Below, piece after piece: positions 1-11,178 of a DNA stretch of 64,000 nt. Both the position numbers and the translations under genes were made by a program. The stretch covers positions 67,428,984-67,492,983 of the forward strand of contig NC_088300.1 of assembly GCF_032854445.1 (NCBI RefSeq), written 5' to 3'. Numbering within the stretch: the stretch's first letter is position 1; every line of letters starts with the position of its first letter. The notes beneath the pieces are model-generated. The model saw nothing but the letters and a program-made list of their open reading frames with translations, was not told the origin of the DNA and searched no databases. Source of the DNA: Liolophura sinensis (taxonomy: Eukaryota > Mollusca > Polyplacophora > Chitonida > Chitonidae).

Positions 1-738
1 GGATGTCACCACATGCTGTGTACGAATATTTTTTATACAAGACTTTAACGGATAAACGATGATGTCTTGTGACTTTTGGTCATGCTTGAAATGATAAAAC
101 ATTTAAAATATTAAAATCTATAATTATGACAAACTTTTTACATACACTACAGTGTATTCATTTCTCAAACTTTGTTTAAAAATTCACTGTACCTAATGAC
201 TAAAACTATTTAAAACAGGATAAAACATGGACACAAAATAATAAAATCAACACACTGAGTGTGAAATAATAAGTATAAAACATATTCATAACAAACAAGT
301 ACAGAAACTCCGGTATGAGCAATCCTTCAAAAGATTGTAAACCTGTATCTCTTACAGAGAGCTTGAGCTGGGCATGGAAAATGTAATGTTTAGTTTCTGA
401 ACATCTCAGTAACTATAGATACACTGAATACGTGAAAAAGGCTGATGGAAGACAAAATTAACTTAAAAGCTTGGTCTTCTTCCACAAAAGAAATAATAGG
501 GAAAAATTGATTGTAACTACTACAGTGACACATGTTGCCATGGTAGTTACAGTCAACTTAGGAAGCTTTGTGGAAGAGTTCTGGTTCCCATTCAGAGAAG
601 TGATTGTGAGTTTCAAAATGACACTGTTTTCATCAAACAGGGTAATGTCTTGTAAACATGTGAGGCAGATAAATCACATCACACTGTTTTCTCCATGTTT
701 GACTGCCCATGACTCAGTTGGTGAAAAATGACTTCAGT
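1..738 (-). other. NUSAP1 3' UTR and downstream flank
   Basis: AT-rich sequence with no supported coding region. It should contain the NUSAP1 3' UTR, but I did not find a canonical AATAAA on the minus strand, so the poly(A) site is unplaced. Confidence 0.4.
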
Positions 739-826
739 TCAGTTAACAATTCCACGTCGTTTCATTTGTGCATTAAACTTTTTGTCAGCTTGTCTTCCCT
801 TGACCTCTGCCAATCTTTTTGCACGG
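739..826 (-). CDS. NUSAP1: NUSAP1 exon 10 (C-terminus, stop)
   Basis: 88 nt, entering in phase 2. Encodes a very basic tail ending FNAQMKRRGIVN then TGA (complement of 739-741), comparable to the vertebrate GMRRGLILAED end. Acceptor TGTTTCAG. Confidence 0.85.
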
Positions 827-3800
827 CTGAAACAGCAAAACAAAACAGAGAAAATAAGAGTAAGTCTTGCAAGATAAAGGGGAGATGGCACATCTTTTAA
901 TGAAGTGGCGTTAGCGAGGTACGGCTTCTGTGATCAGATGTCTATAACACTACAATGCATGGGTTTATACTGTAACGTTATACTATCTTTAATATGAAAA
1001 CATTACAATGAGCTGGAAAAAGAACAAATCCCATCAATAAGATGTCGAGAGTCCTGCTGCTGCTGTGGGACACTTTTCAAAATGTTATCCATTATTTTAT
1101 TTATTCCACTTTCATGTCATATTTGCACAAAATTCTGACCACGACAAAGTGTCTCATTTTGCCTGATTCTGACCATTCTAACAAATCTTACAAAGGTCTT
1201 TTGAGGTTTTTTAGGAAGTCAGGATGATATTCTACTGGCAAAATGTATAAGTAATACACGTACTTCAAATACCTTTACTTGAAAATACATATACAAAGTA
1301 GGATTTTTTTTTTTTTTTTTGATTGGTGTTTTACGCCGTACTCAAGAATATTTCACTTATACGACGGCGGCCAGCATTATGGTGGGTGGAAACCGGGCAC
1401 AGCCCGGTGGAAACCCACGACCATCCGTAGGTTGCTGGAAGACCTTCCCACTTACGGCCAGAGAGGAAGCCAGCATGAGCTGGACTTGAACTCACAGCGA
1501 CCGCATACAAAGTAGGAAAGTCCAGAGGTGTTTCAGTACTACATGTACTTACCTGTCTTTCTGAGGAGCCACCTTGATGCTGCTATTCTTCAGGCTAGCA
1601 TGGACATGGCTGGAGGTCTTGGGTTCCAATGGCTTCAGCTTCCCTGTGTAAGGTTTCCATGATAGAGGCTTAGACAGACTGGCCTGAAGGTCAAACACTT
1701 TCTTGGTGGACTGAGACTCCAAGGTACTGTTCAGGGGCCTGTAAGGTGTCACTTGGATGGAGAAAGAAACAAGAATACCAATAACCTCAATATTCATTTT
1801 CACAATATCTGATACATGTTTTAGTTTTACTGCCACAGATCAAATCAGTTGTTGTGGAATTGTCTTGATATGAGGACAATTAACCGTAATGGTGGCTTGA
1901 CAGGAAGCTGTATTCAGCTTCTGTGAAAATCTTTGCAAGAGCCACAGGGGTAAAGGACTACAGGAAGGCATGTCGCTTTACACTTGATTTGTATGGAAGA
2001 CAGCTGTACTTTCTGTTTTTGATACAATGACTATATTTTGCAGACACATATGGAAGGTAGACAAATGATTTACTGTCCAATATCAGTTTAAATAACCTGG
2101 TTTGTACAGTCATTAACAATGGGTCAAACTAAGAAACCTACAGCAAAGTGAAAGGCCTTCCCAAACATTATCCATGCTTGGGAAATCCAATGATCATCAT
2201 GAGAAAACTAGTGGAATAAGAAATTTGATGCAACTCAAGGAAAAACTTATTCTGCATTATGAACACCTACCGCATGACTTTCTCCTCTGCGGCTGAAATG
2301 TGTTATTGAGTTCCCCCAGTGACTTTCGGCTGCAGAGTGTGTTGGTCTTCTCTAATGCTGACACATCACCCACTTTCTTGGTTGACATAACATTGTTTTC
2401 AGTATTCCTTGGGGAGCGACGAACTACTCTCGGTTTTTGATTGTCCACTTGACTGACACGTTTGGCAGTGTTTCCGAACACAGGTGTTTTAGCTGAGCCA
2501 CCAAAGTTGAAACTGAGAGACTTGGTTGACATGATTGAGGGTTTGAAGGGCGTCACTTTCTTCCCAACAGGAGACTTAAAGCGCATGGCGATAGCAGTTT
2601 TCTTTCCCTGTTAATGTATTAAAGCATGATTTAGAATTAAAACAAGCATCACAACTTGATCATACTTCTTGGCAAGCTTCTCATGTTCCTGTAAATGGAA
2701 GGTGTGTACAACTACTGGAAATATTTACATTTGTATTGATATTTCCAACATTGTTGGTTCATTTGTGTAGGCTAGATACAGCAGGACCAATCCACTAAGC
2801 CCAGGGAAGTACAATAGATAGGCTTTGTTTCAAAGTTAACAAAAGGTCGAACCTGTCAACTATGTGGTAGGGCATGAAACCAGATTCAACGTTCATACCT
2901 TGAAAACATCAGGTGTCTTGTGATTGCTCAGTTTGGCCATAGCTTCCCTCGCCCGGCTCGCTGCTTCCTTGGCCTGTTTGATGGAGTTTGTAATGGACTG
3001 GGTTCTCTTCCTTTTCTTGGCTAGGTAGACATCGATGGAATCCATCTTAGAAAAATTCTTCTCGTGAATTTTAGTCCAGTTTTTGTTTCCTGCACAGAAT
3101 TGAGAAAAGCAGTTTAAATATCATAAAGATTTAATTTACACACCTTCATACCTGTATGTATTCCTTCATCGATACTTCAATAATTAAGGTCATCTCAGCT
3201 TTAACTAAAATCTGAAAGTCATAAGTTTCTTAAAGCAAGTGCTTTTGTGGACTGATTGAAGCAGTACTGAATGTATGACAAGTCAGTTTTATGTGTGGGG
3301 GAAGTGCAATCCATTGGCAAGTAACTCACAAACTTTCCCAAGTCATGCACAGATTCACACCGGCACAGCAAGCTCAATGTGTCTTGCCACACTGATGGAA
3401 GACAAGCTATATTAAAATGATCTCCTGTAAACTTAATACTAGAACAAGGAAATCTAGAAAATTCCGGTCCGATGCATGGATGAACAAACATTTTTAAGTT
3501 CAAAGATTCAAACATCATGCATGCAAGATATATGCTTATTTGCATAGCTGCAGTAAAAAAAAAAACAACATAACATATTATATAAAATTAACCTGTTAAA
3601 TTAATGTTGATTTGTTGGTTATACATTTGTTATTGTCACTGTATATAACTTATCACTGAGTTCACGACACAAGATCACTTTCTCTGTTTTAATGCTCAAT
3701 TTGCCACAGCAAAATACAACTGCTCACTTCCAGCCAACTTCCCATGACTGATTTTACATTGGTCTCATAACTCTTCTGTGTTGAAAGTATTAAAGTAACC

Positions 3801-6800
3801 ATTAAACCAAGAAGTGACTGTTATTTTCAGTTATTATGTATGTATGTGCATATTTTGTTTTCTGCATATTGTGTAATTTGTTTCACTACAATGTCTCTCC
3901 TTGGATCCAGACATATCTACATATACAATCATACTAACCAGGAGTAACTGCAGTTTTCTCCGCTTTCTTCTTTGCCAAGAACGCAGCAAACCGCGGGATC
4001 TGTGAGGTTGTTGATGTGGGTTCATCTTGACCCTCTTCTATCATTTCTGTGGAGGAATGATCAGAAAAAGACTTACATTTCTGTCAGATAAATAAAAACA
4101 CACATTGCTTGATACACATGTTAACCAAAAAGAGGGAAACGATGACGGTTCTTATGTTTATTTAATTGCTCTTTAAAACAATATTCAAAAATTTTTCAAC
4201 AGCGGTCAACTACATGGATGGAGAAAAACAAGAGTGCCTTTTGGGAGCTACTGGCGAATTATTCCATGTGTGACACATGTCATATGGTTGAAAGGTAAGT
4301 GAGTTTCAGCCAATCGCCAATTGCTCCTGAGAACAAGAAATGCAGGCAATGATAATTCTACATGTGCTTTACTGTTCTTTAAACATCAGGTTATGATTTC
4401 TATTTTGATTATCTTACTTTTCTCCACTTTCTTCTCAATGGCTGCCAAGAGAGATTCCTTCATGTCCAAGCTGTTCATCTCTGGTTTCATGGCCTGCATA
4501 ACGTCCTCCACACTATCCCTCTTCTTCACGTCTGCATTTGTCATGGGAGAAGGCACAACTTCAAATGTACCTCTCCTCTTCTTGCTTGGTTGAACATTAC
4601 CGCTGGATTTGTCACCTTCATCAGGCTACAACATTCACAAAGCTTTAGGAATCAGTACAAACACTGACAAGTTTTTTTAACAATTGGACATGGACAGAGA
4701 CATCAAGACGGCATCTAAGTCAAAAAATTTATAAATTAATTTGACTGGTACATAATTCTATACAAAAAGATTTCTTGCTTATACAACCCCAGTCAGGTAT
4801 GTAAATGTATATGACTGGAGGAAACTGCCTACATGAGAGCCTGGGGGCTGTTTCTCAAAAGGGACATAGGACGGGACATTATGCACATTCAGTAACCCGC
4901 TACAGAAAATGGATCAGGGAAGTCTCTGCTTTAACGTTTCATGCAAATGAACCAGTAAAAAGCCTTGCCTAAGTTGTACAAAGTAAAGACATCAAACACA
5001 AAGAGCCAAAAACACCAAGAACCAAAAAAAAAAAAAAAGAGTCAGCTTTTGAATGACATAAAAACACGAAAATAACAAAAATAACACAAATACCATAAAT
5101 ATAAAAAATTACAAACCTTATCTTCCAGTTCACTTTCTGACAATTTCCTTTTGCCTCTCTCTACATGGACACTCTTGTTTTCAGGTAAGTCAGATTTCTG
5201 AAAGAGCAGATTCATTTTTACTGCTTACATAACACTGAAACTATCACCTAAACAAAATACATGGAGCTAACTGTAGTGTTAAAACTTAGTTACATGGAAT
5301 CCTCCAACCTCAGAAATATTCCCAAAACATTTATCTACATTTAATTAACTTTGAGTGAAAGCTTGGGGTTTAACGTCGTACTCAACAATTTTTCAGTCAT
5401 ATGACGATAAAGGAATCCGTAGAGTGCATGTATGTGTAATGCGCCTCCTTGTTGCAGGACGGATTTCCACCGCTCTTTTATCTACCGCTTCTTCATTGAG
5501 ACGACTTACTGAAGGCAAGGAAGCCGCCCCGCACGAGCCATTATACCGATATGGGTCAAAGAGTCGTTGCACTATCCCCTTCATGCTGAACGCCAAGCGA
5601 GCAAGTTACAACTTTCTCTTTTAAGGTCTTAGGTGTGACTCAATCCAGGACTGTTCCTGGATCTACCGGTCCCGAAGATGACGCTCTACCAACTGTGCTA
5701 TCTGGGCTGATAATTAACTTTGATGGTTATGTATTGAGTAATACAACTATTACATCCTGTTATGTTACATGAAATAAAACTGATGAATCTAATATTGACA
5801 AGATGATAGAACAAATGATTACCCAATCAATATATTGTCTTTAAAACTATACTGCCTAGACTTAGCATCCATGACTAGAGTTTTAAACCATACATGTATT
5901 CCACAAGACATGGAATCAAAAACGGCAACATCCTCAGGATTACTCAATCTATAGGACAAACTCTTCAGAACAACGCTGTATCTGAATGACGACCTTGTTT
6001 GCTCCTGTTGTTCGTAAGTTATAACTTTCCATTACTACCTGGCTACCCACCTGAGCTTTACCTCCTTTCTTTCCTCGTCTTTTAGGCTGTTTGACAGCCT
6101 TTTGTTTAGCAGGCTTAGTTTCAGGTTCTGGTTCACATTCAACAGGGTCATTTTCATCATTACTGGTCTCTAACTGTTTGAGAATAAAGCACTGGAGTAA
6201 AAATATCAGTTGGCTATTAAACTGCACAATCTACCTATGACATGCAATACCATCAATGCAAAACATGTACATGCAAACCAAAATAGGACAGAGCATCCCT
6301 TTTTCTCATGAACACAACATCCATGTATGTGCACCCATGCACCTTTCCACCTCTGAGTTTAAAGTTTACCTGTGGAGCTTTTCTGTAAAGTGTTCACTAG
6401 TTTACTTTGAACAGTGAGACATATTGCCGGCTGACCAATTTGATTTTGCCAACACAGTGAGACATTTTGTGGGTAGGTCAAATTAAAATACATGTACTTT
6501 AATTTATGACTTTATGATCGATCCCTGTTCAATAATCCACTCCACTTATTACTTTTTTGCACACAAAAATAACACCCTAGTAACACCAATGGTCTTATAA
6601 ACTGATTAAAAAACACTTATTGTGTGCAATACTTAATCTACTATAACATTGACTTTAACAAGATGTCTCTTACATTATCCTCACATGAGTCCACACCAGT
6701 TTCATCAGGTTTGCCCAATACATCTGTGTCTTTCAGATTAGATCCATCCTTTTGGAAGTATTCCTCCAAGGCCTTTATAAGTTTTTCACTCTGCAATTAA

Positions 6801-9157
6801 TAACAAAGAACACAAAACAAGAAAAATCAGAAATATTTCAAATTTATAAAGACAGAAATATTGTTCGCAAATAATGACTGGCCCTCTGGACTAGTTATTA
6901 ATTTGTTACCCTACTTGTTATGTTAGATATATATAGTACTCTTAAAATCATACATTCACTACATCACATGTGTATAAAAGGGTCAGAAGTAAAGTTATGA
7001 GTGCATATTAGACATAAACCAATTCATTCCTGCTGAGCTTCTTACTTATTTTCTGTTAGTAACCTGCGGATGGCCGTGGGTTACCCCTGGGTTCTGCCCA
7101 GTTTCCTCCCACCACAATGTTGGCTGGTGTCATATAAGTGAAATATTCTTGAGTATCGCCTGAAACACCAATCAAATAAATAAATAAATCTGATTTATTT
7201 ATCGATTTGTTTGATATTAGTGATTGCCTTAATGAAGAATTTTCCTCTTACAAGGAGGCAGGTGCGACTAAACGTAAATGTTACAGTACAAGCCATGTTT
7301 TTAGATGCTTTTTATAAATGTAAGTATGGTCACTGGTTGCTTCAACAATATGCTGATAAATCACAGGGAGGCCAGTCGTAACAGTGCCTGTTAAACTCGA
7401 CAGGCCACAACAAAGTTACACTGATAGTGGGACAGAGGACCAGTTTTAATTTTTATTTATTTATTTATTTGATTTGTGGTTTATGCCATACCCAAAAATA
7501 TTTCACTTATACAACGGCGGCCAGCATTATGGTGGGAGGAATCGGGCAGAGCCCAGAGGAAACCCACAACCATCTGCAGGTTGCTGGAAGCTTGTCCCAC
7601 CTACGGCCAGAGAGAACGTTTTAATTTTGAATCCGTCAAGAAAAGTCAAAGTCCTTCCAAATATAATGTATGTTATTGTGTAAACTTAAGCTCATACAGT
7701 ATGCTCTAACAGCAAATTAACAGAATTTCAGTAGTAACCTATTTAGATCAGCTCAGTGGAGGGATATATTGTTCCTAGAAAGCCATCACAGCAATGTGGG
7801 GAGAATTAATCCATTTAGATTGACTCAGTGTGCTATTTTTAAATTCTGACATTCATCATACAGTGAGTCCATCACTGACTCCCAAAAAAACATGGTGATG
7901 ATTTCAGACTCCCATCTCTTTTCCACTTATGGCAATCTAACTCACCTCCTCTGCTCATTTACATGTAATTTATGGTGGAATATCTCTAATACTGTCCTGT
8001 TAATTTACTATCCTCACCTATGAAACTAATTATCTCTCTGCGTGGTGGTCACATTGACTGCTATAACTACGGCAGTACTAAGTGCCTCGCCTTCGACAGC
8101 CACTTTGAAGTGTCACATGACCTACTTCTGGGTTTGCAATGCAACTGAGTTTTGGTATTGAAATCCTCAAGAAAACTATTATATTTCAATTGCTGTATGC
8201 AAGAACAACTTCAACCTTCTTAATTCAATCCAAAAAGTCAAAAGTCAAAAAAAGCATAGAAAAGAACTTGTATGTTTAGTGCAGGTAAGTTTGGGTGCCG
8301 TGTGTGCAGACCTCATTGAGATCGATTTGAAGTGCACAGATGTGCGGCCATTTGTTTGAGTCGGTGATGGACTCAGTGTTATGATGAATATTAAAATACC
8401 ACATAGAGTCCATCTGGATGGACTAGGGGAGAACAAGATTTTTAGAGGACTTCCTCAGCATTTCTGCTTGAGGTAGAGCGCAGTTAGGAGTGGCAATGCT
8501 GGGCTAAAGCGAAAGGTGCCTACGTCAACTTCCAGCTCTGGAATGGGTAGTTCACTGTTCATTAAAGCAGTGTGGCTATTACGGTGTACATAGTCTAAAT
8601 GATTCACTGTGTTTGTCTAAAATTCGGGGGGCTGTTTCGCAGAGCAGTAGTAACGTTACCTTATGCAGGACACAAATATCAAGGCAGCGTATGCCATCAG
8701 CATGTGACATCATGATGATTAGGCCGTCATGACGAAATTGAGAAAGCGGGCGTCGTATACTGAGGCTTTGTTTGTCCCCAATGACTTCTGTTGGCAACTT
8801 GGTAGAGTTACTGTTACAGCGTGTTAGTGATTTTGAACAGCAGTTTTTCCATGAAACCGACTAATCCGACTGAAATACTAATCCTCTACAACGACACACG
8901 ACCAAAACTGCAGCACTGAGCCAAGTATTATATTTTTGATACGACATGATTATACCAGTACATTTATCAAAATTTTAACCGAATTTCATTTAACCTCTCG
9001 TTGTTGTTGTTATCAAATCAGTCTCTGGAGTCGGTGGGTTGATTAAATACTAAAAACAACCTCATCTTACCTTCATGTTAGCTTTGATTCCAACATCCTT
9101 CGCTAACTTTTGAAGCTCTGCGTATTTAAGATTACTAAAATTTGGTATTTCTGACAT
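739..9157 (-). CDS. NUSAP1: NUSAP1 orthologue, complete gene model (10 exons, 512 codons)
   Basis: Nucleolar and spindle-associated protein: a microtubule- and chromatin-binding protein that, in vertebrates, stabilises and bundles spindle microtubules near chromosomes in mitosis. Joined exons, in transcript order: 9157..9071, 6790..6674, 6173..6051, 5197..5117, 4625..4418, 4046..3939, 3089..2899, 2607..2271, 1751..1553, 826..739. All introns are GT-AG and all phases agree. Seen in the translation: an N-terminal SAP helix pair (residues about 10-43, LKYAELQKLAKDVGIKANMK), Lys/Arg-rich low-complexity segments, IPRFAAFLAKKK (about 225-236), NWTKIHEKNFSKMDSIDVYL (about 244-263), AMRFKSPVGKKVTPFKPS (about 312), VFDLQASLSKPL (436-447) and a C-terminal KRRGIVN. 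These blocks match the family in order. Human NUSAP1 is about 440 residues, so this protein is longer. A destruction-box-like RxxLxxxxN (RKSLGELNN, 399-407) fits APC/C control in mitosis; I saw no KEN tripeptide. It is divergent from the SMP gene that starts at 10850. Orthology is well supported; the function is inherited from the family. Confidence 0.9.
1304..1504 (-). mobile_element. SINE-1, 5'-truncated copy with 13-bp TSD
   Basis: tRNA-derived SINE, minus orientation, starting with a poly-T run (its A-tail) and GATTGGTGTTTTACGCCGTA. Flanked by a perfect target-site duplication ATACAAAGTAGGA at 1291-1303 and 1505-1517. The tRNA-like head is missing, so the copy was 5'-truncated on insertion. 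Lies in the last NUSAP1 intron. Confidence 0.85.
1553..1751 (-). CDS. NUSAP1: NUSAP1 exon 9 (VFDLQASLSKPL motif)
   Basis: 199 nt, phase 1 to phase 2. KKVFDLQASLSKPL and the following PYTGKLKPLEP match the human KPVFDLKASLSRPLxxxPHKGKLKP almost residue for residue. Acceptor CATCCAAG, donor GTAAGT. Confidence 0.92.
2271..2607 (-). CDS. NUSAP1: NUSAP1 exon 8 (basic Ser/Thr-rich region, D-box)
   Basis: 337 nt, phase 0 to phase 1. Begins GKKTAIAMRFKSPVGKKVTP, similar to the vertebrate GVRFSAAT region. Several SP/TP sites (KSPV, KTPV, RSPR) are candidate mitotic-kinase sites. RKSLGELNN fits the RxxLxxxxN destruction box. Donor GTAGGT. Confidence 0.88.
2899..3089 (-). CDS. NUSAP1: NUSAP1 exon 7 (NWTKIHE block)
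   Basis: 191 nt, phase 1 to phase 0. NWTKIHEKNFSKMDSIDVYL is the most recognisable NUSAP1 block. It is followed by a long basic helix (SIKQAKEAASRAREAMAKLS) in the microtubule-binding half. Confidence 0.92.
3939..4046 (-). CDS. NUSAP1: NUSAP1 exon 6 (IPRFAAFL block)
   Basis: 108 nt, phase 1 to phase 1. IPRFAAFLAKKKAEKTAVTP corresponds to the conserved IPRYxxFLxKKLxxVTP block of vertebrate NUSAP1. Acceptor CTCCACAG, donor GTTAGT. Confidence 0.88.
4418..4625 (-). CDS. NUSAP1: NUSAP1 exon 5
   Basis: 208 nt, enters in phase 0 and leaves in phase 1. It encodes a helical, charged segment including RGTFEVVPSPMTNADVKKR and KESLLAAIEKKVEK. Donor GTAAGA. Confidence 0.85.
5117..5197 (-). CDS. NUSAP1: NUSAP1 exon 4
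   Basis: 27 codons, phase 0/0. It reads KSDLPENKSVHVERGKRKLS and continues acidic. Acceptor CTCTTTCAG, donor GTTTGT. Confidence 0.8.
5355..5710 (-). mobile_element. SINE-2, full-length, 13-bp TSD
   Basis: Second tRNA-headed SINE family, about 356 bp. Read on the minus strand, it begins with a tRNA-like head (GATAGCACAGTTGGTAGAGC, an A-box type motif) at the high-coordinate end and finishes with GTACGACGTTAAACCCCAAG. The target-site duplication TAATTAACTTTGA at 5342-5354 and 5711-5723 is perfect. Sits in a NUSAP1 intron. Short open frames inside it are fortuitous. Confidence 0.85.
6051..6173 (-). CDS. NUSAP1: NUSAP1 exon 3 (acidic then basic linker)
   Basis: 41 codons, phase 0/0. Acidic DENDPVECEPEPE is followed by a Lys-rich KQPKRRGKKGGKAQ stretch that could act as a nuclear signal or microtubule-binding patch. 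I ended it at the GTGGGT donor (6050 downward). A second in-frame GTAGTA donor lies 9 nt further on and cannot be excluded. Confidence 0.75.
6674..6790 (-). CDS. NUSAP1: NUSAP1 exon 2 (SAP domain part 2)
   Basis: 39 codons, phase 0 at both ends. SEKLIKALEEYFQKDG continues the SAP helix and matches the vertebrate ATKLLKALKGYIK segment, after which the exon becomes acidic. Acceptor ATTGCAG, donor GTAAGA. Confidence 0.88.
7061..7191 (+). mobile_element. SINE-1, 3' fragment
   Basis: Starts at AACCTGCGGATGGCCGTGGG, runs through the conserved core and ends in CACCAATCAAATAAATAAAT. 5'-truncated; no clear TSD seen. Lies in NUSAP1 intron 2. Confidence 0.75.
7454..7617 (-). mobile_element. SINE-1, 5'-truncated, 11-bp TSD
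   Basis: Minus-oriented copy with a (TTTA)n tail-complement, core GGCGGCCAGCATTATGGTGG and truncation after CTACGGCCAGAGAG. TSD GTTTTAATTTT at 7443-7453 and 7618-7628. Lies in NUSAP1 intron 2. Confidence 0.82.
9071..9157 (-). CDS. NUSAP1: NUSAP1 exon 1 (start codon, SAP domain part 1)
   Basis: Codes residues 1-29. The start ATG is the complement of 9155-9157, with A at -3. The donor is GTAAGA at 9070 going down, and the exon ends in phase 0. It carries the first helix of the SAP domain (LKYAELQKLAKDVGI). Confidence 0.9.
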
Positions 9158-10849
9158 TTTGAAGGTATTTTTCGCCAAACCTAACGTAAACACAAACAGT
9201 GCTGCTTTCGTCCGTTCCTACGCCTGCGTATTTGAAGTTTGTGCCCTGTCATCTCATTGGCTGAACTCAACAGACGAGTTCATTCAAATTAGGGGTGAAC
9301 CATTAAGGTCACCATATCAAGTGATTTGACTGATTTTTTTAGCAGAACGAGTGTTTATAATTGAGAAACTTTCTAACACCCACCATTTGAAATAAAAATT
9401 CTGGTAACAACTCCAAATATTGGTGCGTAAGATCATACAACACAATTTGCCCTGGATGGTGCAAATTAAGATGCTGTTTCATGTTGCAGTATCTTGCGTG
9501 CGGTACACAAAGATAGGTCTGTGATAGGTACAGAATTAAGAGCTGAGCACCAATATTTTGGTATTATATATAAATCATTTACAATATGTGCATTACATTA
9601 ATATATTGCTCTACTTATGGGAATGCTTGTAAACCATAAAAAAGTGTAACATCTGAAATAAGCTACAGGAAATCAAGACTTAGAGACAGGATATGTTACT
9701 GTAAATGTACATCTCAAATGTACAATTTTCTGAAGAGTATAGGCTTTTATACAGGAATGTATGTTTTATGAGTGATGTACATATATAATGGCATCATGTA
9801 TAATTAAATAAAATGACAATTAAAATGAATGAATGAAAGCTTGGGGTTTAATGTCGTGCTTAACAATTTTTCACTCATATGACAATGAGGAGTCATTAGA
9901 TGTGTGTATGTAGCCTATATACTGTGGCAGGGTGAGTCCATGCCACCAAAGTGCTGCAGTCACTGAAGTATCATGATGAGTACACCAGACATGACACCTC
10001 AACCAGTCATATCATACTGACACCAGGCCAACCAGTCCTGTTTCCTTGTTCTAAACTCTCAGTCCTGAGCGCCAAGCGAGGCAGCAACAAGTACCATTTT
10101 TAAAGTCTTTGGCATGAACCGACCCAGTTTTGATCCAGGGTCTCCCGACTTTGATGCAGACGCTCTAACCATTAGGCCACCAAAGCAGTTATAATTAAAT
10201 GGAATATCAGTCAAAGAAATCTCATTCAAATTGTTATATATTGCATATATAAAGAGACTGTCTTGTAAATAAAGCATATGTATTTTTGTCCACACACTAA
10301 AATCGTACTTGTTGGGTAACATAAGTTTATGCAATGAAATTCAAATATTCTCCTGTATAAAAAGAGTTAAGTTAAAGTCTACATCTGTCACTGTGTCACT
10401 AAAGAATCTATCTATTTCAATACACTTTTCAATAAAAAAAATGCATTTCCCAAGCCTTTAATGATACAAAATATTACAAATTTGGGTGTAAAACAAAGCA
10501 TTGAGTATAGAACATGAAGGGAACTGCAGGAGTAATGTCAATCTATGGATGATTCCATCCGTCGAGAAATATAGGGGGTTACATCTGCAATTCTCCACAC
10601 TTGGACACAGTCACGTCAAGGAGAGCGTCATTCCGGAGCGTTAGGTGGGAAAGACTGGCGGTGTTAGCAGGTGGGGGTAGGCAGTCGTACCGGTAATGAG
10701 GGATTTCAATAGGTAAATTAGCCATATTTGAGTGAAAGAGAGAGGCATGAGCACTTCTAGGACACTGCAAAAGAGCAGAATCAGTAACAGTTCACGGTGA
10801 CTTGGAAAACACTACAACTTGTAAAGCGTATCACAAGAAGAAGTTCGCA
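9158..10849. promoter_or_regulatory. Divergent intergenic region between the two genes
   Basis: About 1.7 kb between the NUSAP1 start (minus) and the SMP-gene start (plus). It must contain both 5' UTRs and promoters. No obvious TATA box or CpG-rich core could be assigned by eye. It contains a SINE-2 copy (9836..10190). Nothing else was recognised. Confidence 0.5.
9836..10190 (-). mobile_element. SINE-2, diverged copy
   Basis: Starts GCTTGGGGTTTAATGTCGTG and ends, on the minus strand, in a tRNA-like head GGTGGCCTAATGGTTAGAGC. It is more diverged than the copies at 5.4 and 62.3 kb, and its head resembles a different tRNA isotype, so it may be a sub-family. A short AATTAAATG-like TSD is tentative. 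Confidence 0.7.
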
Positions 10850-11178
10850 ATGGCAGGAGGGAAGTCCGTAACTGTAGTTGACCCGAAGTCGGTCGGTTCA
10901 GACGAATACAAACGAAGACGACAGTCTACGGAAAATCAGATGTATTATTTGTACATATTCGTAGCTTTCATCGTGTCCAGTTCATGGCTGCTCGGGACTT
11001 TTGAATTCTCTTTCCTTTGGGTGTTCTTACTGTCGGCAATTTTGTTTACGGTATGGAAAACGCAGGTCACACAACTTGTCAGACGACATCTGCAACTGGA
11101 AGAAGTAATGGTGCATAGGAAAAGAGCACTAAGGAATAGTGAGACAACAGAGTGGCTTAACTTTATCATCAACAGGTG
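10850..11178 (+). CDS. SMP-C2 gene exon 1 (N-terminus, membrane hairpin, SMP start)
   Basis: Residues 1-109 plus 2 nt. A basic KRRR precedes the hydrophobic hairpin YYLYIFVAFIVSSSWLLG / FSFLWVFLLSAILFTVW, then a charged helix and TEWLNFIINRW, the typical start of an SMP domain. The donor GTGAGT at 11179 is followed by an intron of about 12.8 kb. Confidence 0.85.

Noticed and set aside
1279-1515. Open frame with a DGGQHYGGWKPG-like peptide, recurring at 7.4, 20.4, 23.0, 38.9 and 51.0 kb
   Set aside because: It is the SINE-1 core translated; the recurrence is of the repeat, not of a protein family.
4321-4593. 90-codon plus-strand open frame
   Set aside because: Antisense shadow of NUSAP1 exon 5, whose minus-strand frame has proper splice sites and family similarity.
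5355-5624. Open frames with RISTALLSTASSLRRLTEGK-type peptides here and at 16.3 and 62.4 kb
   Set aside because: SINE-2 body in either orientation, with TSDs and a tRNA-like head.
10802-10849. Upstream in-frame extension of the SMP-C2 protein from TTG
   Set aside because: There is no ATG in the extension; the first in-frame ATG at 10850 has a good context and gives a sensible N-terminus.
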